Below, one piece after another: positions 32,543 to 43,400 of a DNA stretch of 64,000 nt (position 1 is its first letter; each line of letters opens with the position of its first letter). The DNA is from Curvularia sp. ZM96 (taxonomy: Eukaryota > Ascomycota > Dothideomycetes > Pleosporales > Pleosporaceae): the NCBI GenBank assembly GCA_022457065.1, contig JAJGBQ010000001.1, positions 5,022,001-5,086,000 of the forward strand, in the 5' to 3' direction. The notes under the pieces are model-generated. The model was not told the origin of the DNA and searched no databases. It was given only the letters and a program-made list of their open reading frames with translations. The translations under genes and the position numbers were made by a program.

Positions 32543-34636
32543 TCACGGTGGAACCTTTTACGGATCTAAGTTGCTACTACCGTTTGCATCTACCCTCGAA
32601 TTCTCAGTAACTCGGGCTCAGACCCTTCCGCCTCAATGACTATTCCGGTTGCGCATCGATTTAGCTTGTGTTCACCCTCCCATGTGATCACTAGTTACTA
32701 CGACAGTCACCAACCCACTTACGCTTAGCTCGATGGACTTCTTGAACGACTTTCAGAAAGCGAATGCGTTGTATTATGATCCTTTGACCTTATACCCTCC
32801 TGGAAGCTTTGCGCGCCTTTTCCCCTTGCAATACGGTTTTTTCTCTTGCGATACGACCTTTTAATATCACGACAATTTCCTCTCCCTTCTGAAAGCGCAT
32901 CTCGTTACAGAGTGCAACAGCATATCGATTAAAGATGCGGCCACCTCAGACTTCTCGACTCGAAATGCCACACAGCACTACACGTTGATGAAATTCAGCA
33001 TCATTCCAGCTAGTTTGGCTCGATCGGAACCTGGCAATGGTGGCTTGGTATGAAGATGGGTTTTCTTTGATTGGAATATTTGCGACAGGATCTTTAATGA
33101 GCGACACAAGGGGAACCTATCGGCGAGTGGTGGAAGCAGGCGGTGGATTGTTTTCGGATTCCCAGCCTTGGTGTGCTCGTGGAACTTTTAATACCCTAAA
33201 TTCATTCCCTCAAATTCAAAAATTGCTTTCCATAGTGTTCGGCTGATCGTGCAATATCAAATCTGGATTTCGTGCTTGGAATTTCCGGTTCGAGAAAGCC
33301 ATTCTTGAATAACCATAGCCCGCTCTCAATCTCACGGCCCACTTCTCTTCACCTGCCCTGAAATCGCATCCATGCTTCCGTTGAACCTGTACTCCTAGAA
33401 AACTCCGTACACCCGAAACAGCGCTCTTACTTGACTCCCTCACCACACGAAGGACTCGGTTTCGTGTTTGGCATAATAGGGATCTCTTGAAGTCTGCGCT
33501 ACCAAAACTCCAAAGTTCATTGATGGCCTCGTTCGACGATACCGACAGCTGCCTTGCTGAGATATGGTGGTGAAGCCCGAGATGCCCTTTGCCCTACGGA
33601 CCCTTGTCTCGGCGCCAGCACCTTTTGTCAGTACACCCGTGGTAATACTGCGGTAGGAGTCTCGCGCCTCACTTCTCTCAAGCCTTTCCGTTTCTAAAGC
33701 AGCGGCGTTTTGTATCCTGCAAAATGGTGTCTGTTCCATTGCGTACAAACTCCCGACCCTCTCTTGGCAGCTGCTACGTTATGTGCCCGAAGGCACAGTG
33801 ATGATGACAACAGCGGTGGAAAGTGCAGCGGCTTTTGGATCAGACATGCTGTTGGCGTATTGATTAATCTTGTGGAGAGCCAGTGACTTTGAACGAAGAC
33901 TGTATTCCCAACGACAAAGGCGGTGAAGGTCGTATCCTCCAAAAACCAGTACAAAGAGTATTTTGCAAAGACAGCAAGGTCGAGAGAGGGAGAAAGTCAA
34001 GAGACGTCAGCGGTGTACTATTGACGGCACATGCAGAGAGAGAGAGAGACGTCCAAATATATTGTCATCAAACCTCCGAGACCGAAGCTCGCCGAGTTTA
34101 CGCAACTCCCGAAAGCGACAAGATCACTAAACTACCAAAACAAGAGGAATTTAAAACAAGTTCCTTGTATCTCTAATCAACAGGAAAGACCTGCATCTTT
34201 GCGGCGGCGCCACAAAAGAGTTATATTCTTCCTCATCGGGTGCCTTACCGCGAGGCCCCCATCATCACACTAACGCAATGCGTTATACGACATCTTACTT
34301 TCCCCCTTTGCCAACGCATCAGCCGGGGTGGGTTTTTTGGTCATTTGAGCAGGGCGAAAAAAAGGAAGACAAGTGAGAAAGGGAAAGAGGTGGAAAGAAA
34401 ATATACCCACACCCAACACAGTAACTATGACTGCATTTGTGGGGTGAACATCAAGAGGTGGTAAGAGCCATGGGAGGGGGGAGACCATCTGCACCGCTTA
34501 TCTCAATCCCAACGGTCGGCGCGCCTAACTCCCATTCTCGCATGCTCTTTGTCTTTTTTTTTCCTCATCATCTTTTCCTTCGTCTTCGTCGGAGATAGCG
34601 AGAGACACAGCATCGTGCAACGGCACGCCTTACTTG
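32543..34636. other. 2.1-kb region without recognisable genes
   Basis: Holds the 3' region of the unknown gene (to perhaps 33000) and then DNA with frequent stops in all frames. Short AG dinucleotide runs occur near 34033-34050. No domain-bearing frame, tRNA or repeat element was found. Confidence 0.5.
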
Positions 34637-35403
34637 CTAGGCGTCTGCACGAGGGCCCCGTTCCTTGAGATCCTTGGTCATGTGCAGGATGCGGATAGTC
34701 TCGCCATTGGGGCACTTTACCGCGTCAACTCGTCCACTCCTCACGTAGCCGCATCGCTCGTACAGCGCCACTCCGCTCAGCGTCGCGCCCATCTCTAGGC
34801 GCGAGAAACCCCCCGTCACGCCCGGCACCCCCTGTCGCGCTCGCTGCTCGCAATACCGCATCATCATGGTGCCGAGACCGCGGCGCGCATACAACGGCGA
34901 CGTGAAGATGGCCCGAATACTCGCGCGGTCAACGGCAGGATCCCGCTTTTCGGGCATCCGCAAAGGTGACGGCGCAGAGTCTCCGCCATACAGTGTCTTG
35001 CGGAACGACCATCCGCCACAGGCACAGATTTTGTCCGGCTGCGAAATGGGGTGCAGGATGAAGTACGTCCTGCATGAGGTTTTTTGTTCAGTACATACAT
35101 ATTGACGAGGATGTGGTGAGCGGGGGAGTTATAGAATCTGACAGGGGGGGTGTCCATGGATGGGATGACGATAATGATGATGGAACGCCTTACTTACTGA
35201 TCGTGGATCAAGACTGAATCGGGGCCGAAAAGGTAACCTATTGAGCCGTCGAGCTCGGCTTCTGTATAGTATCCTTTTCCCAGTGCGCGAAGCGAATCGC
35301 CAATCATTTGCTGTAGGGCTGGTATGTCGGCGGGTGTGGCCGCGCGAAAGGCGAAGTTGTGGCTTGCTTCTTGGGCTTTTGCGGACGTGATGGGGTCGTG
35401 CAT
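34637..35403 (-). CDS. GNAT-family N-acetyltransferase
   Basis: Minus-strand exons 35403-35198 and 35069-34637 give 212 residues. The intron 35070-35197 (128 nt, GTAAGT...ATGCAG) is longer than most here and joins VLIHD to QTYFILHPIS. The GNAT fold is shown by the N-terminal beta strand and helix (FAFRAATPADIPALQQMI), the strand after the intron, and the acetyl-CoA-binding motif A with ARRGLGTMMM at about 130. Motif B follows with LEMGATLSGVALYERCGY. The substrate is not predictable; small-molecule or protein N-acetylation are both possible. A TATA box and a 35-codon upstream ORF precede it. The start at 35403 is the first ATG giving a compact N-terminus; an in-frame ATG at 35496 would add 31 residues. 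Confidence 0.85.
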
Positions 35404-35524
35404 GTTTTCTTTGCTTTTTGTGAAGGTAAGGTCGAGAATACAAAATTGGCAGTTTGACTTGATAATGGATACGTATGAATAGCTATGGAATCGCAATGTG
35501 TCCCAGCCAAAAGATATACGTACT

Positions 35525-35632
35525 CTAGTATCGCGGTGTTTTACTCGGCCCTACCGTGTGCCCCATTATCGGCAATACGGTCCATGGGTGGTGAACCTCT
35601 GATGGCTGCCTTCTCCGTCGGAAACCTGCCAT
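35525..35632 (-). other. upstream ORF in the GNAT leader
   Basis: A 35-codon ORF starts 54 bases downstream of a TATA box and ends 121 bases before the GNAT start codon. It is Arg-rich at its N-terminus (MAGFRRRRQ). If transcription starts where the TATA box predicts, ribosomes would meet it first. Coding potential is unproven. Confidence 0.35.
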
Positions 35633-35685
35633 TCTTGATCAGTCGGCAAATGCAAAGCGACCTTCGGTTCCGAACTTGTATAACC

Positions 35686-35695
35686 TTTATATATA
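35686..35695 (-). promoter_or_regulatory. TATA box of the GNAT gene
   Basis: TATATATAAA on the minus strand, followed by GG, about 283 bases upstream of the GNAT start. Confidence 0.5.
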
Positions 35696-36520
35696 TTCGT
35701 GAACAGTAAGTAAAGTGGTCGAAGAAAATATGAACACTAACTGAGAAGGACTGTGTCGTAAGCGCTGTGTTCAGGCTGACGATGTCTTGCGCTTCCTTTC
35801 TTGCGGCATGTTCTTCTATCACAACGTCTCTTCGCAAGTTCGGTACGTGCTGGAGCTGGCGCCAGCGTCGAAAACCGACCCCACCAGACATGATCTGCCT
35901 GCCTACTTGGGGGATTCGGCAAACGAAATCCTTGGAAGGATCAATCGATCGGGATTCAGACGGCTTTTCAAACAGAGCACTTCGGCCGTTGCACCCATTC
36001 CTATATCCCACTGCAAGCCTTGCTGTACCTCCTGTCCCCACAGACTTCCGGCCGAGGTTACCAGACGCGACTGGGTCCACGTATGCATGTTGTACATATT
36101 CCCCACATTCTGCGCCGCTTCGGAGCGGTAAAAGTCAATAAAGGGAGTCCTTGTCCAAGACTTGGCTCGAGTCGTGGCGCTTGACGCTTTCGGCCATGTC
36201 CCAGTTGTACTATGACGGCGACACCCCGTTTACAGGCTGTCTGCCCGTATAATTGAAACGATCGTGGCATTTATGCGGATGGAGATGTGCAGGCTGCGGG
36301 GCTGGAAGAGTTGTCGAATGTTTCGAAACGTCTAGTATTATAGTCGCCGCAATTGCCGACCATCGGTTGCCGATCGAGTCGTGGTCATTGGTACCTCAGT
36401 CCCGTTCGCATGGCACCTGATTTGTATCGAGTTGCCTCGAAATTTCAAATCAAGGCTGCTACTCTGGGTAGTCGGTTGATTCATGGCGACTGATTGCAAC
36501 TCGGAAAAGTTATTCTGTCA

Positions 36521-36536
36521 GTTGTTGTTGTTGTTG
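36521..36536 (+). repeat. (GTT)5 microsatellite
   Basis: Five GTT units in non-coding DNA. Confidence 0.9.
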
Positions 36537-36583
36537 GACAAAATGTGTACCAGAATTCAATACGGCTGATGAACGGTCTAGTT

Positions 36584-36620
36584 GAGTCGAGTCGAGCCAA
36601 GCCGAGTCAAGTCAAGTCAG
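36584..36620 (+). repeat. degenerate GAGTC/AAGTC pentamer array
   Basis: About seven imperfect 5-bp units (GAGTC, GAGCC, AAGCC, AAGTC) in tandem in non-coding DNA. Confidence 0.8.
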
Positions 36621-37708
36621 TCGCGCGAGTCGAATGCGAACTAACACACGCGCTTTGAGGTCTTCGCCTGATCATGTGGTCTCAGCATCAAAATTAGTAG
36701 CACTTGCCCATGACGGGCTACCTCGAAGTTTAAGAATATTCATCTACAACGATGAACCCGTATTGTCGGTGTTGCCAGTGTTTCGGTATCGCCCTGGCAG
36801 GTTACTTCTTGCGTCAGGCTGTCGGGTCTGAAACGACTGGAATATGCCAGGCCCCCTAGCGCTAGCCGAGATGGTCGGCGGTAAATAGCGGGACGGTCCC
36901 GGGGCACGTCGATCAGCTTTATACGGACGATGTTCATATCGCAAAAGCTTATTTGTACTTGCAAGTCAGGCTTCACAGCATGCATAAGTGTTTGTGAGAT
37001 ACCTGTTACTCAGTATCTTTGCGATCAAAGATTGTAGAATGCTTTTGTCAGATCAAGGCACTCACCTCACGTTGATGAAGTCATTAGAAAATTTCGAGAC
37101 GGACGTTCACCCGTCCTGTCAAAGTCTCACAGTGACAGCTTTAGGCTGCCGTGTCCATGGCCAATGATGGATAGTAGAGACTTTGACCTACCGAGGCATC
37201 TCAGTTTCATTCCGAATGCTCCATGTATATTGTCACACATAGCAGCGGGTTGTCGCATGTCTAGTGGGGGCGTTTGGAAAAGCAATATCAAAATGCATAA
37301 GCGTTGGCCGTAGTTCTCGGTACTTGGGACCCTGTTAGGTCTGTAACTGGCTAGGTACCGGCTCCTGGGGCTCAAGGGCTGTGGATCTTCTCCCAAGTCT
37401 CGCGTTCCTCCGACATGTATTCTTACTGAGGCACTCCATTGAGACCATGAACTTGGCAAACCCTTGGCTGACTCTTGCATGGCCATGGCTTTGTACCCAA
37501 GACTGAGTTCATGCGGGCTTGGCCAATGGTTTGTCTTACCGTTGAAGAGGTTCCTCGGTACAAACCATCGTATGATGGCCAGATTCCTGCTCCACGACTA
37601 AGAAAGGATGCTTTGGCATGGTCCATGCTACTGATCTCCTTTGCGGCCCGCAAGTTCGCCATGGATAGATTGAATTGAGCATCGCCTCTGGGGTGACTTT
37701 GCTGAGGG

Positions 37709-37715
37709 TATAAGA
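37709..37715 (+). promoter_or_regulatory. TATA box of the cutinase gene
   Basis: TATAAGA lies 175 bases before the cutinase ATG, followed by a CT-rich leader (37790-37830), the usual layout of strongly inducible fungal genes. Confidence 0.5.
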
Positions 37716-37889
37716 AGACTTGATGCCAGCTCCTATTTGATCATTATCAGCCAACACTTCAATCATACAACAGAGCAGGTGCTCACATTCGCTTCTCTTC
37801 ACTTCACTTCTCTTCTTCAGCACCTTTGTTCCAGTCTTTCATTGAATACTCAATTTCCCCAACCATTCAAGTTCGCTACAGTCAACAAG

Positions 37890-38687
37890 ATGTACACAAA
37901 ATCCATCCTCATTGCTGCCCTTGCAGGCCTTGCGGCAGCCGGCCCCATCGAGAGCCGTCAACTCCTTGGAGGTACCGGTATCAGTTCGAACGAGTTTACC
38001 CAGGGCGGTTGCAAACCAGTCCTCTTCGCTTTTACGCGCGGCTCTACAGAAGTCGGCAACATGGTTTGTAGCCACATCCCAAGTATTATTCTCCATTACT
38101 AAGACAATCAGGGAACTGTCGTCGGGCCACCCACCTCGGACGGCCTCAAGAGGGCACTTGGAAAAGATGCCGTTGCCACTGAGGGTGTTCCTTATGCTGC
38201 TGCGCTGGGCACGAACGCTCTTCCCGGTGGCACTGACGCCCTGTCCAAGAACCTTCTCAAGTCGACGCTCACCTCCATGGCTCAAAAGTGCCCAGACTCG
38301 GTCATTGTGTCTTCAGGCTACAGCCAAGGTGCAGCTGTCAACCACCGTGCGATTGAAGAGCTGGATGCGGGCGTTAAGGACCAGATTGCTGGTGTGGTGC
38401 TTTACGGCGACACCCAGAAGCTCCAGGATCGAGACCAGATTCCCAACTTTCCCAAGGAGAAGGTCAAGATTATCTGCCAGCCTGGCGACGCTGTTTGCCT
38501 TGGCACTCTGGCCGTCCTTCCTGCTCATTTGACCTATGGGGTCAGGGCTGACGAGGGTGTGGAGTTTTTGGTGCAGCAGGTTAAGGCCGCTCAGGCCAAG
38601 ATCAAGGCCAGGAACGAGAAGCGCGAGGCTGAGAAGGTAGCTGCAGCTGAATCTGTTAAGCTTGTCGCAAAAGCCATTCTTGCGTAA
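37890..38687 (+). CDS. secreted cutinase
   Basis: Exons 37890-38063 and 38112-38687 give 249 residues. The 48-nt intron 38064-38111 contains an in-frame stop, a TACTAAG branch site and acceptor ATCAG. A signal peptide covers about residues 1-17 (SILIAALAGLAAAG) and is followed by a short propeptide ending near SRQ. The cutinase (alpha/beta-hydrolase) fold shows FTRGSTE, the catalytic Ser in GYSQGA (Ser129), Asp in CQPGDAVC (Asp184) and His in PAHLTYG (His197). Four Cys in the usual places allow two disulfides. It hydrolyses cutin polyester or other short-chain esters outside the cell and is typical of plant-associated fungi. Unusually, about 35 residues of Ala/Lys/Glu-rich, helix-like sequence follow the normal end of the fold. 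TATA box and CT-rich leader suggest induction. Confidence 0.94.
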
Positions 38688-39177
38688 ACGGGGCTTGGAG
38701 TGGGCGGACTCTTGTGGCTGGATCACGTGGTCGTTTGGCAAAACAATCTCCTTTTTGTTCATAGATCTCCTTGGTTGACCTTTTCATGACTTGTGAATAC
38801 AATCACTTTACGCCGACAAACATTTTATTCCTATGCGAGGTGACATGAGGTGTTTGGTTTATCGACCGTGCCGGGTGTACCTGGGCAATCGATAAGCCAG
38901 CCATAGATGGAGGGTTGTCTGACCCCGCTCTCAGGCCCCGCTCCCGCTTCCCTGTCGTAACGACGGGTAGCGATTGGACTAGACACGGTCAGCAGTGATG
39001 GTGTTGCACGTGTCTACTAGCCCTGTAGATGTGTTTGGCATGTACGCGACGAACAGTAGTGGCGGGTTCTCTTGGTGAGATGTGCACTACAGACTGACGT
39101 CCTGTCCAAATCCAATCACTCCCAACAAGCGGCATCACATCGTTTGCGGCGTCTACCGCCTCGTTATTCACTCCAAC
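38688..39177. other. intergenic, no gene seen
   Basis: Between the cutinase and the BLOC-1 subunit gene. Contains short inverted arms TTATCGA and TCGATAA about 20 bases apart near 38857-38896; otherwise nothing recognised. Confidence 0.45.
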
Positions 39178-39606
39178 ATGACGAGCACCCAGCACCCAGT
39201 CTCGGGGACGGCCGCCCCACAGGCTTCCAGTATGGCTCCCCCAAGCCTGTCTTCCGAGGAAGCAGCCCGCCGACAGGCCGAAGCGCGCGCTGCCGTCACA
39301 GCGTCTTTGGCGTCTGTGGGAGCGTCCGTCGACAACGAAATGCGGACGCGAACGGCGGACCTGCATGCTAACGCGGCGGCCATATCCAAACAAGAGAAGG
39401 AGCTTGCAAAACAGACGGCGGCACTGGCCAAGCAAAGCGCAGAGTGGGACAAGCTGCTGCAGACTGGCACGAAAAAGCTGAATGAGGTGGGGGATATACA
39501 AAACTGGGCCGAGATGATTGAGCGCGACCTGCTCGTGTTGGAGGAGACGGTGCGGCTGGTGGACGAGGAGAGAGGGGATTCTGCCAATGGGACGCGTCGA
39601 CGGTAA
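39178..39606 (+). CDS. BLOC-1 complex subunit 1 (GCN5L1 family)
   Basis: A single exon of 142 residues. The N-terminal ~25 residues are Ser/Pro-rich and variable. Residues about 27-130 form the long coiled-coil of the BLOC1S1/GCN5L1 family, with the conserved TGTKKLNEVGDIQNWAEMIE followed by RDLLVLEETVRLV. BLOC-1 acts on endosomes in cargo sorting; in fungi it also tunes Rab5 and Rab7 activity. Start ATG 39178 sits in an AAC ATG A context; the frame is open further upstream (39082), but those residues are not family-like. Confidence 0.85.
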   Translation: MTSTQHPVSGTAAPQASSMAPPSLSSEEAARRQAEARAAVTASLASVGASVDNEMRTRTADLHANAAAISKQEKELAKQTAALAKQSAEWDKLLQTGTKKLNEVGDIQNWAEMIERDLLVLEETVRLVDEERGDSANGTRRR

Positions 39607-40446
39607 TGGGCCTTTTGATGTCATGTACGCAGTCTACGAGAAAAGTCACCTTGACGTAAAGAAAAGCCCAAGGTGATGGCGCTGTGTGTTGCTTGCCTCA
39701 AGGCACCGTCATGCCGTGGGTACTGGAGAATGCATGTGCGATGCAAACGCTCATGTATATATGTAACACGCCATGCATGCAGAGTGAAGGAGACGAAGCC
39801 GTTGCTTTTGGTGACGTGCTGTGCTCGGATCCGCCCGCACGGGCCAAGAGCCATGGATGTGCGGAAAGTGCTAATCCCACTACTGACCTGCCTGGTCCTT
39901 AGTCGTTAGTGAGCTCAAGCTCCTACAAGCACTTTGCCATCTCTCCCTCGCGGTCTGCATCCCACTCCCACGCTGCCCACAAGCACCTACGCCCTAGACC
40001 AACAGCTCCGGCGCAAACGCCTCACAGAGAGATAGCCGCTTCCGCTGCACCAGATCCACGCCTGCACCGTGGTATCAAAGCAGCAACCTTACCCGCCCAC
40101 GCCTCTTTTCCACCGAACCCGCCTGCCCGCCGCACTCACCTGCCCACACGCCCTTTTCGTTACAAGCACCCTGCTCTCTAGACGGCGACCGACGACATCA
40201 CGAATCACGACCCCGCTTTTTCGCTCCACTAAGCCCGCTTTCTGCACTTCCGGACAGCAAAAGACATTCGCAGTCCTCCGGACAAACAGACAACCACACA
40301 GACAGGCAGCCATTCGACCGACCGTTCCATCCTGTCCACATAACAGGAGAAAACGACAACCACCACCGTCGCTACCACCTGCCAGACCCCGGCTGCCGCG
40401 AGCTTGCATGTGAGGAAGTTTCGTCTTCCGAGCGCCCGGCGCAAAC
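39607..40446. promoter_or_regulatory. promoter and leader of the Tom1-family gene
   Basis: About 840 bases. From about 39940 it is C-rich and poor in G on the plus strand, typical of a fungal leader. No gene is recognised. Confidence 0.5.
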
Positions 40447-43400
40447 ATGAAGATCAAGAAACAGGCCACCTCGCGGCATGAGTCGACTCTGTCGTCCATG
40501 ATAGCTGATTTCGTCAAGGCGACCGAGTCAATACCGCTCTACCAGCTGCCCGCACATCTGGCTTCGTTCCCAAAGCATTGGCCCTTCCCTCGCGGCGATG
40601 CATATCATTGGATCCCCGCACTGGACCGCTTCGACCACATCCTCGAGCTGTTCAACAAGGAATATGGCCTGGTTGACGGTCCCCAGACACAGCCGTTTCA
40701 GCGCCGGCTTTTGCTCAAAGGCGATGCTGATGAGGGAAGCACCAGCTCTGATCACGCCACGACCGACGCCGTCCTCGATACCCTGCACCTCTCGCAGGAT
40801 GGCGACCGTGAACTGATCGAGCAAATCCTGAACTTCACCCGCATGCTATTGGAGAACTGTGGCAACCGCAGCCTATACTCGAGTAGCGAACGTCTCGACA
40901 AACTGCTGAACACGACAAGTACCTCTCTCCTCAAGGCAACGCTTCGCCTCGGCCACCGTCTCGCTCAGCGCTATGCCGCCGCTCGCATGCGCCACGCGCC
41001 TGCCACCCTACACCCGTCCGTCCTCTCCAGCCACTACAACATCAACCTCGACAAGATCCAGAAGCTGGCGAGTCCATTCGCAAAGGGCCCCACTGCCGCA
41101 GCGCCCGTGTTTGGCACACCAACGCCTAGAGGAAAAGAACGCGTGAACAATGCCGACAGAGTTAGCCCATCCGACCTGGTTGGTATGTACTCTTTGTCCG
41201 AAACGGCCATGAAGAACGAGTTCGGTGGTGTGTTCATCTCATACTACGAGCCAACTCCTGCAACCGAAGAAGGCAGCAGTGGTAAGCCTGCAGCCACTGA
41301 AACGCCAGCTTCGGCGCCCACCACACCGACGCCTGTACGAAGAACGTCGAATATGGGCCCAAACCGGACACCGCGACAGCCTCCGTCTGCAGCACCTGCC
41401 AACTCGGCAAACACTCCAGGCTTCACCCCAGGACAGCCTGGCAGTAGAGCCAACGGGCCCAAGACATTTGAGCTCTCAGCAGACAAGGTTTCCAAGCGCG
41501 ACATACATGAGCTCATCAAGGAGGGGCTCGAGAGCTTACCCGAAAGTGTCCACTATGAATTTCTTCACAAGCTGCGCATTGCCAAAATGTTCGACAATGG
41601 TACTGCCGGACGTGATGATGCAGTTGCTATCCGTCTGTTGGCTATTGCCAACATGGGCTACGTGCATGTTGAGAAGGACTTCATGACCAAGCTGGGCCAG
41701 CAGGACGCAGATGAGCCGCGCAGGCTACAGCTGGCGCATCAGCTGTCCGAGTTGGTCCACCCGCCCAACAATGGCCAGGCCGGCCTCTCGCTGGAGCTGC
41801 AGACTTTTACAATGAACGCTCTTGAGGCTCTCGCGAAGCACAAGTCGAAAGCTCCTGATATCTGCGCCGCCCTCAACGTCAATGTCAACCACGGAGTTCT
41901 GTTCTACGTCGTACGTAAACTCGTCGCTGGTCTCGGCGACGAGACTGGTGACCCGGATGACCTAGAGGAGGATGCGTGGCGCGACGCCCTCTTTTCTCTT
42001 CTGAATACTTTACCCAGCTCTCAAATACGCACTGGTGAGCAGATGGTGGCTGCAGGGCTCTTGGAAATTCTTGTCGATGTTCTTAAGCTTCGTACAGCAA
42101 AGGCCGAACGTAATCACCCCAAGATTCTCAGCTTCCTTGACACGTTTGTGTACAATTTGCGCGACGCATTCTCGGCTCTTGTGGCTGCGAAGGGACTAGA
42201 TATCATCGCTGATCTTATGCAATACGAGGTCGACGTCTCCAAGCAGCTTGCCGAGGAGGACAAGGGCATGCCTAAGGAGTACAAGACACAGCTTACTGAC
42301 TATCAAATCCCTTTTTACCACCAACAAAGTCTGCGCTGGCTGTTCAAGTTCCTCAACCACATGATGACGCACACAGGTGGTAATTTCGATCGCTTGATGC
42401 GTAATTTGATTGACTCACCCCAGCTGCTGAGTAGTCTGCGCACTGTGCTGTCGAATGCGAAGATATTCGGTTCGACCGTTTGGAGCATGGCTGTCACTAT
42501 TCTTGCTAACTTCATCCACAACGAGCCTACCAGTTACCAGGTCATAGCCGAAGCAGGCCTCAGCGAGGCATTTCTGGAGACAGTGGCTGGAGAGCCAGCT
42601 TCAGAATCAACAGCTGCAGCAAATGCCAATGCCAATGAAAACGCCGCGACCCCAGCCTCCTATCCTCCGCGAGAAACTGGAAAGCCGCTCGCAAAGGGTA
42701 TCCTGCCTGTAGCTGAAGCCATCTCCACGCTCCCGCAAGCCTTCGATGCCATCTGCTTGGCAGAAGCGGGTATGAAGCTGTTTCAGTCATCGACTGCTCT
42801 TGAGAGGTTCTTCGAAATTTTTGAAAGCCCTGTCCATGTCAAAGCACTCGATGCCGACTCGGAGATGCCTACCATGATTGGCAACTCTTTTGACGAGCTT
42901 GTGCGTCATCATCCGCCACTAAAGGCTCGAGTTTTGTCATGTCTTAGCGAGCTTATCGCCCGTGTGGTCCAACTGTGCGCCAGTAAAGCTGAGAAAGAGG
43001 GCGCAGGAGCCAAACTATGGATCGAAGACGACAATGGCAAACTCCTTGTAGCCGGTGGTCGCCAAGCTCTATCGGGCTCGCGGCCCCAGCGCGTCTCAGG
43101 AGCGACTGGTACTGATGTTGAGATGGAAGATGCCGACGAGACTCCTAATGAAACTGTTACCTTTGACCAGGTCACAGAAACTGAAGACAGTACCAAGGGC
43201 CCAACCACAGGGCAATACATCCGCGTGCTTTGTCGCTTTCTCTCGGGCTTCTTCTCCAACCATGCCATGTGCGCTGCCTACATCGAACTTGATGGCGTGG
43301 ACTCTATTCTTGACATCTCTGATCTTGCCTGCTTGGATCCAAAATCAAGTGAGAACCGCAGTATGTGCGAGCAGTTTGGCCATGTTGTCCAAGCTCTTGT

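Larger units (their letters stand above)
35404..37889. other. 2.5-kb region without recognisable genes, GNAT promoter to cutinase promoter
   Basis: The left part holds the GNAT promoter and uORF. From about 36300 the DNA is AT-richer with simple repeats, (GTT)5 at 36521-36536 and a degenerate pentamer array at 36584-36620. Frames of 119-179 codons on the minus strand have no domain and no splice support. The last ~200 bases are the cutinase promoter. Confidence 0.5.

Noticed and set aside
35541..36141. Overlapping 179- and 124-codon frames upstream of the GNAT gene
   Set aside because: Opposite-strand frames over the same DNA, neither with a domain; the region is better explained as GNAT promoter.
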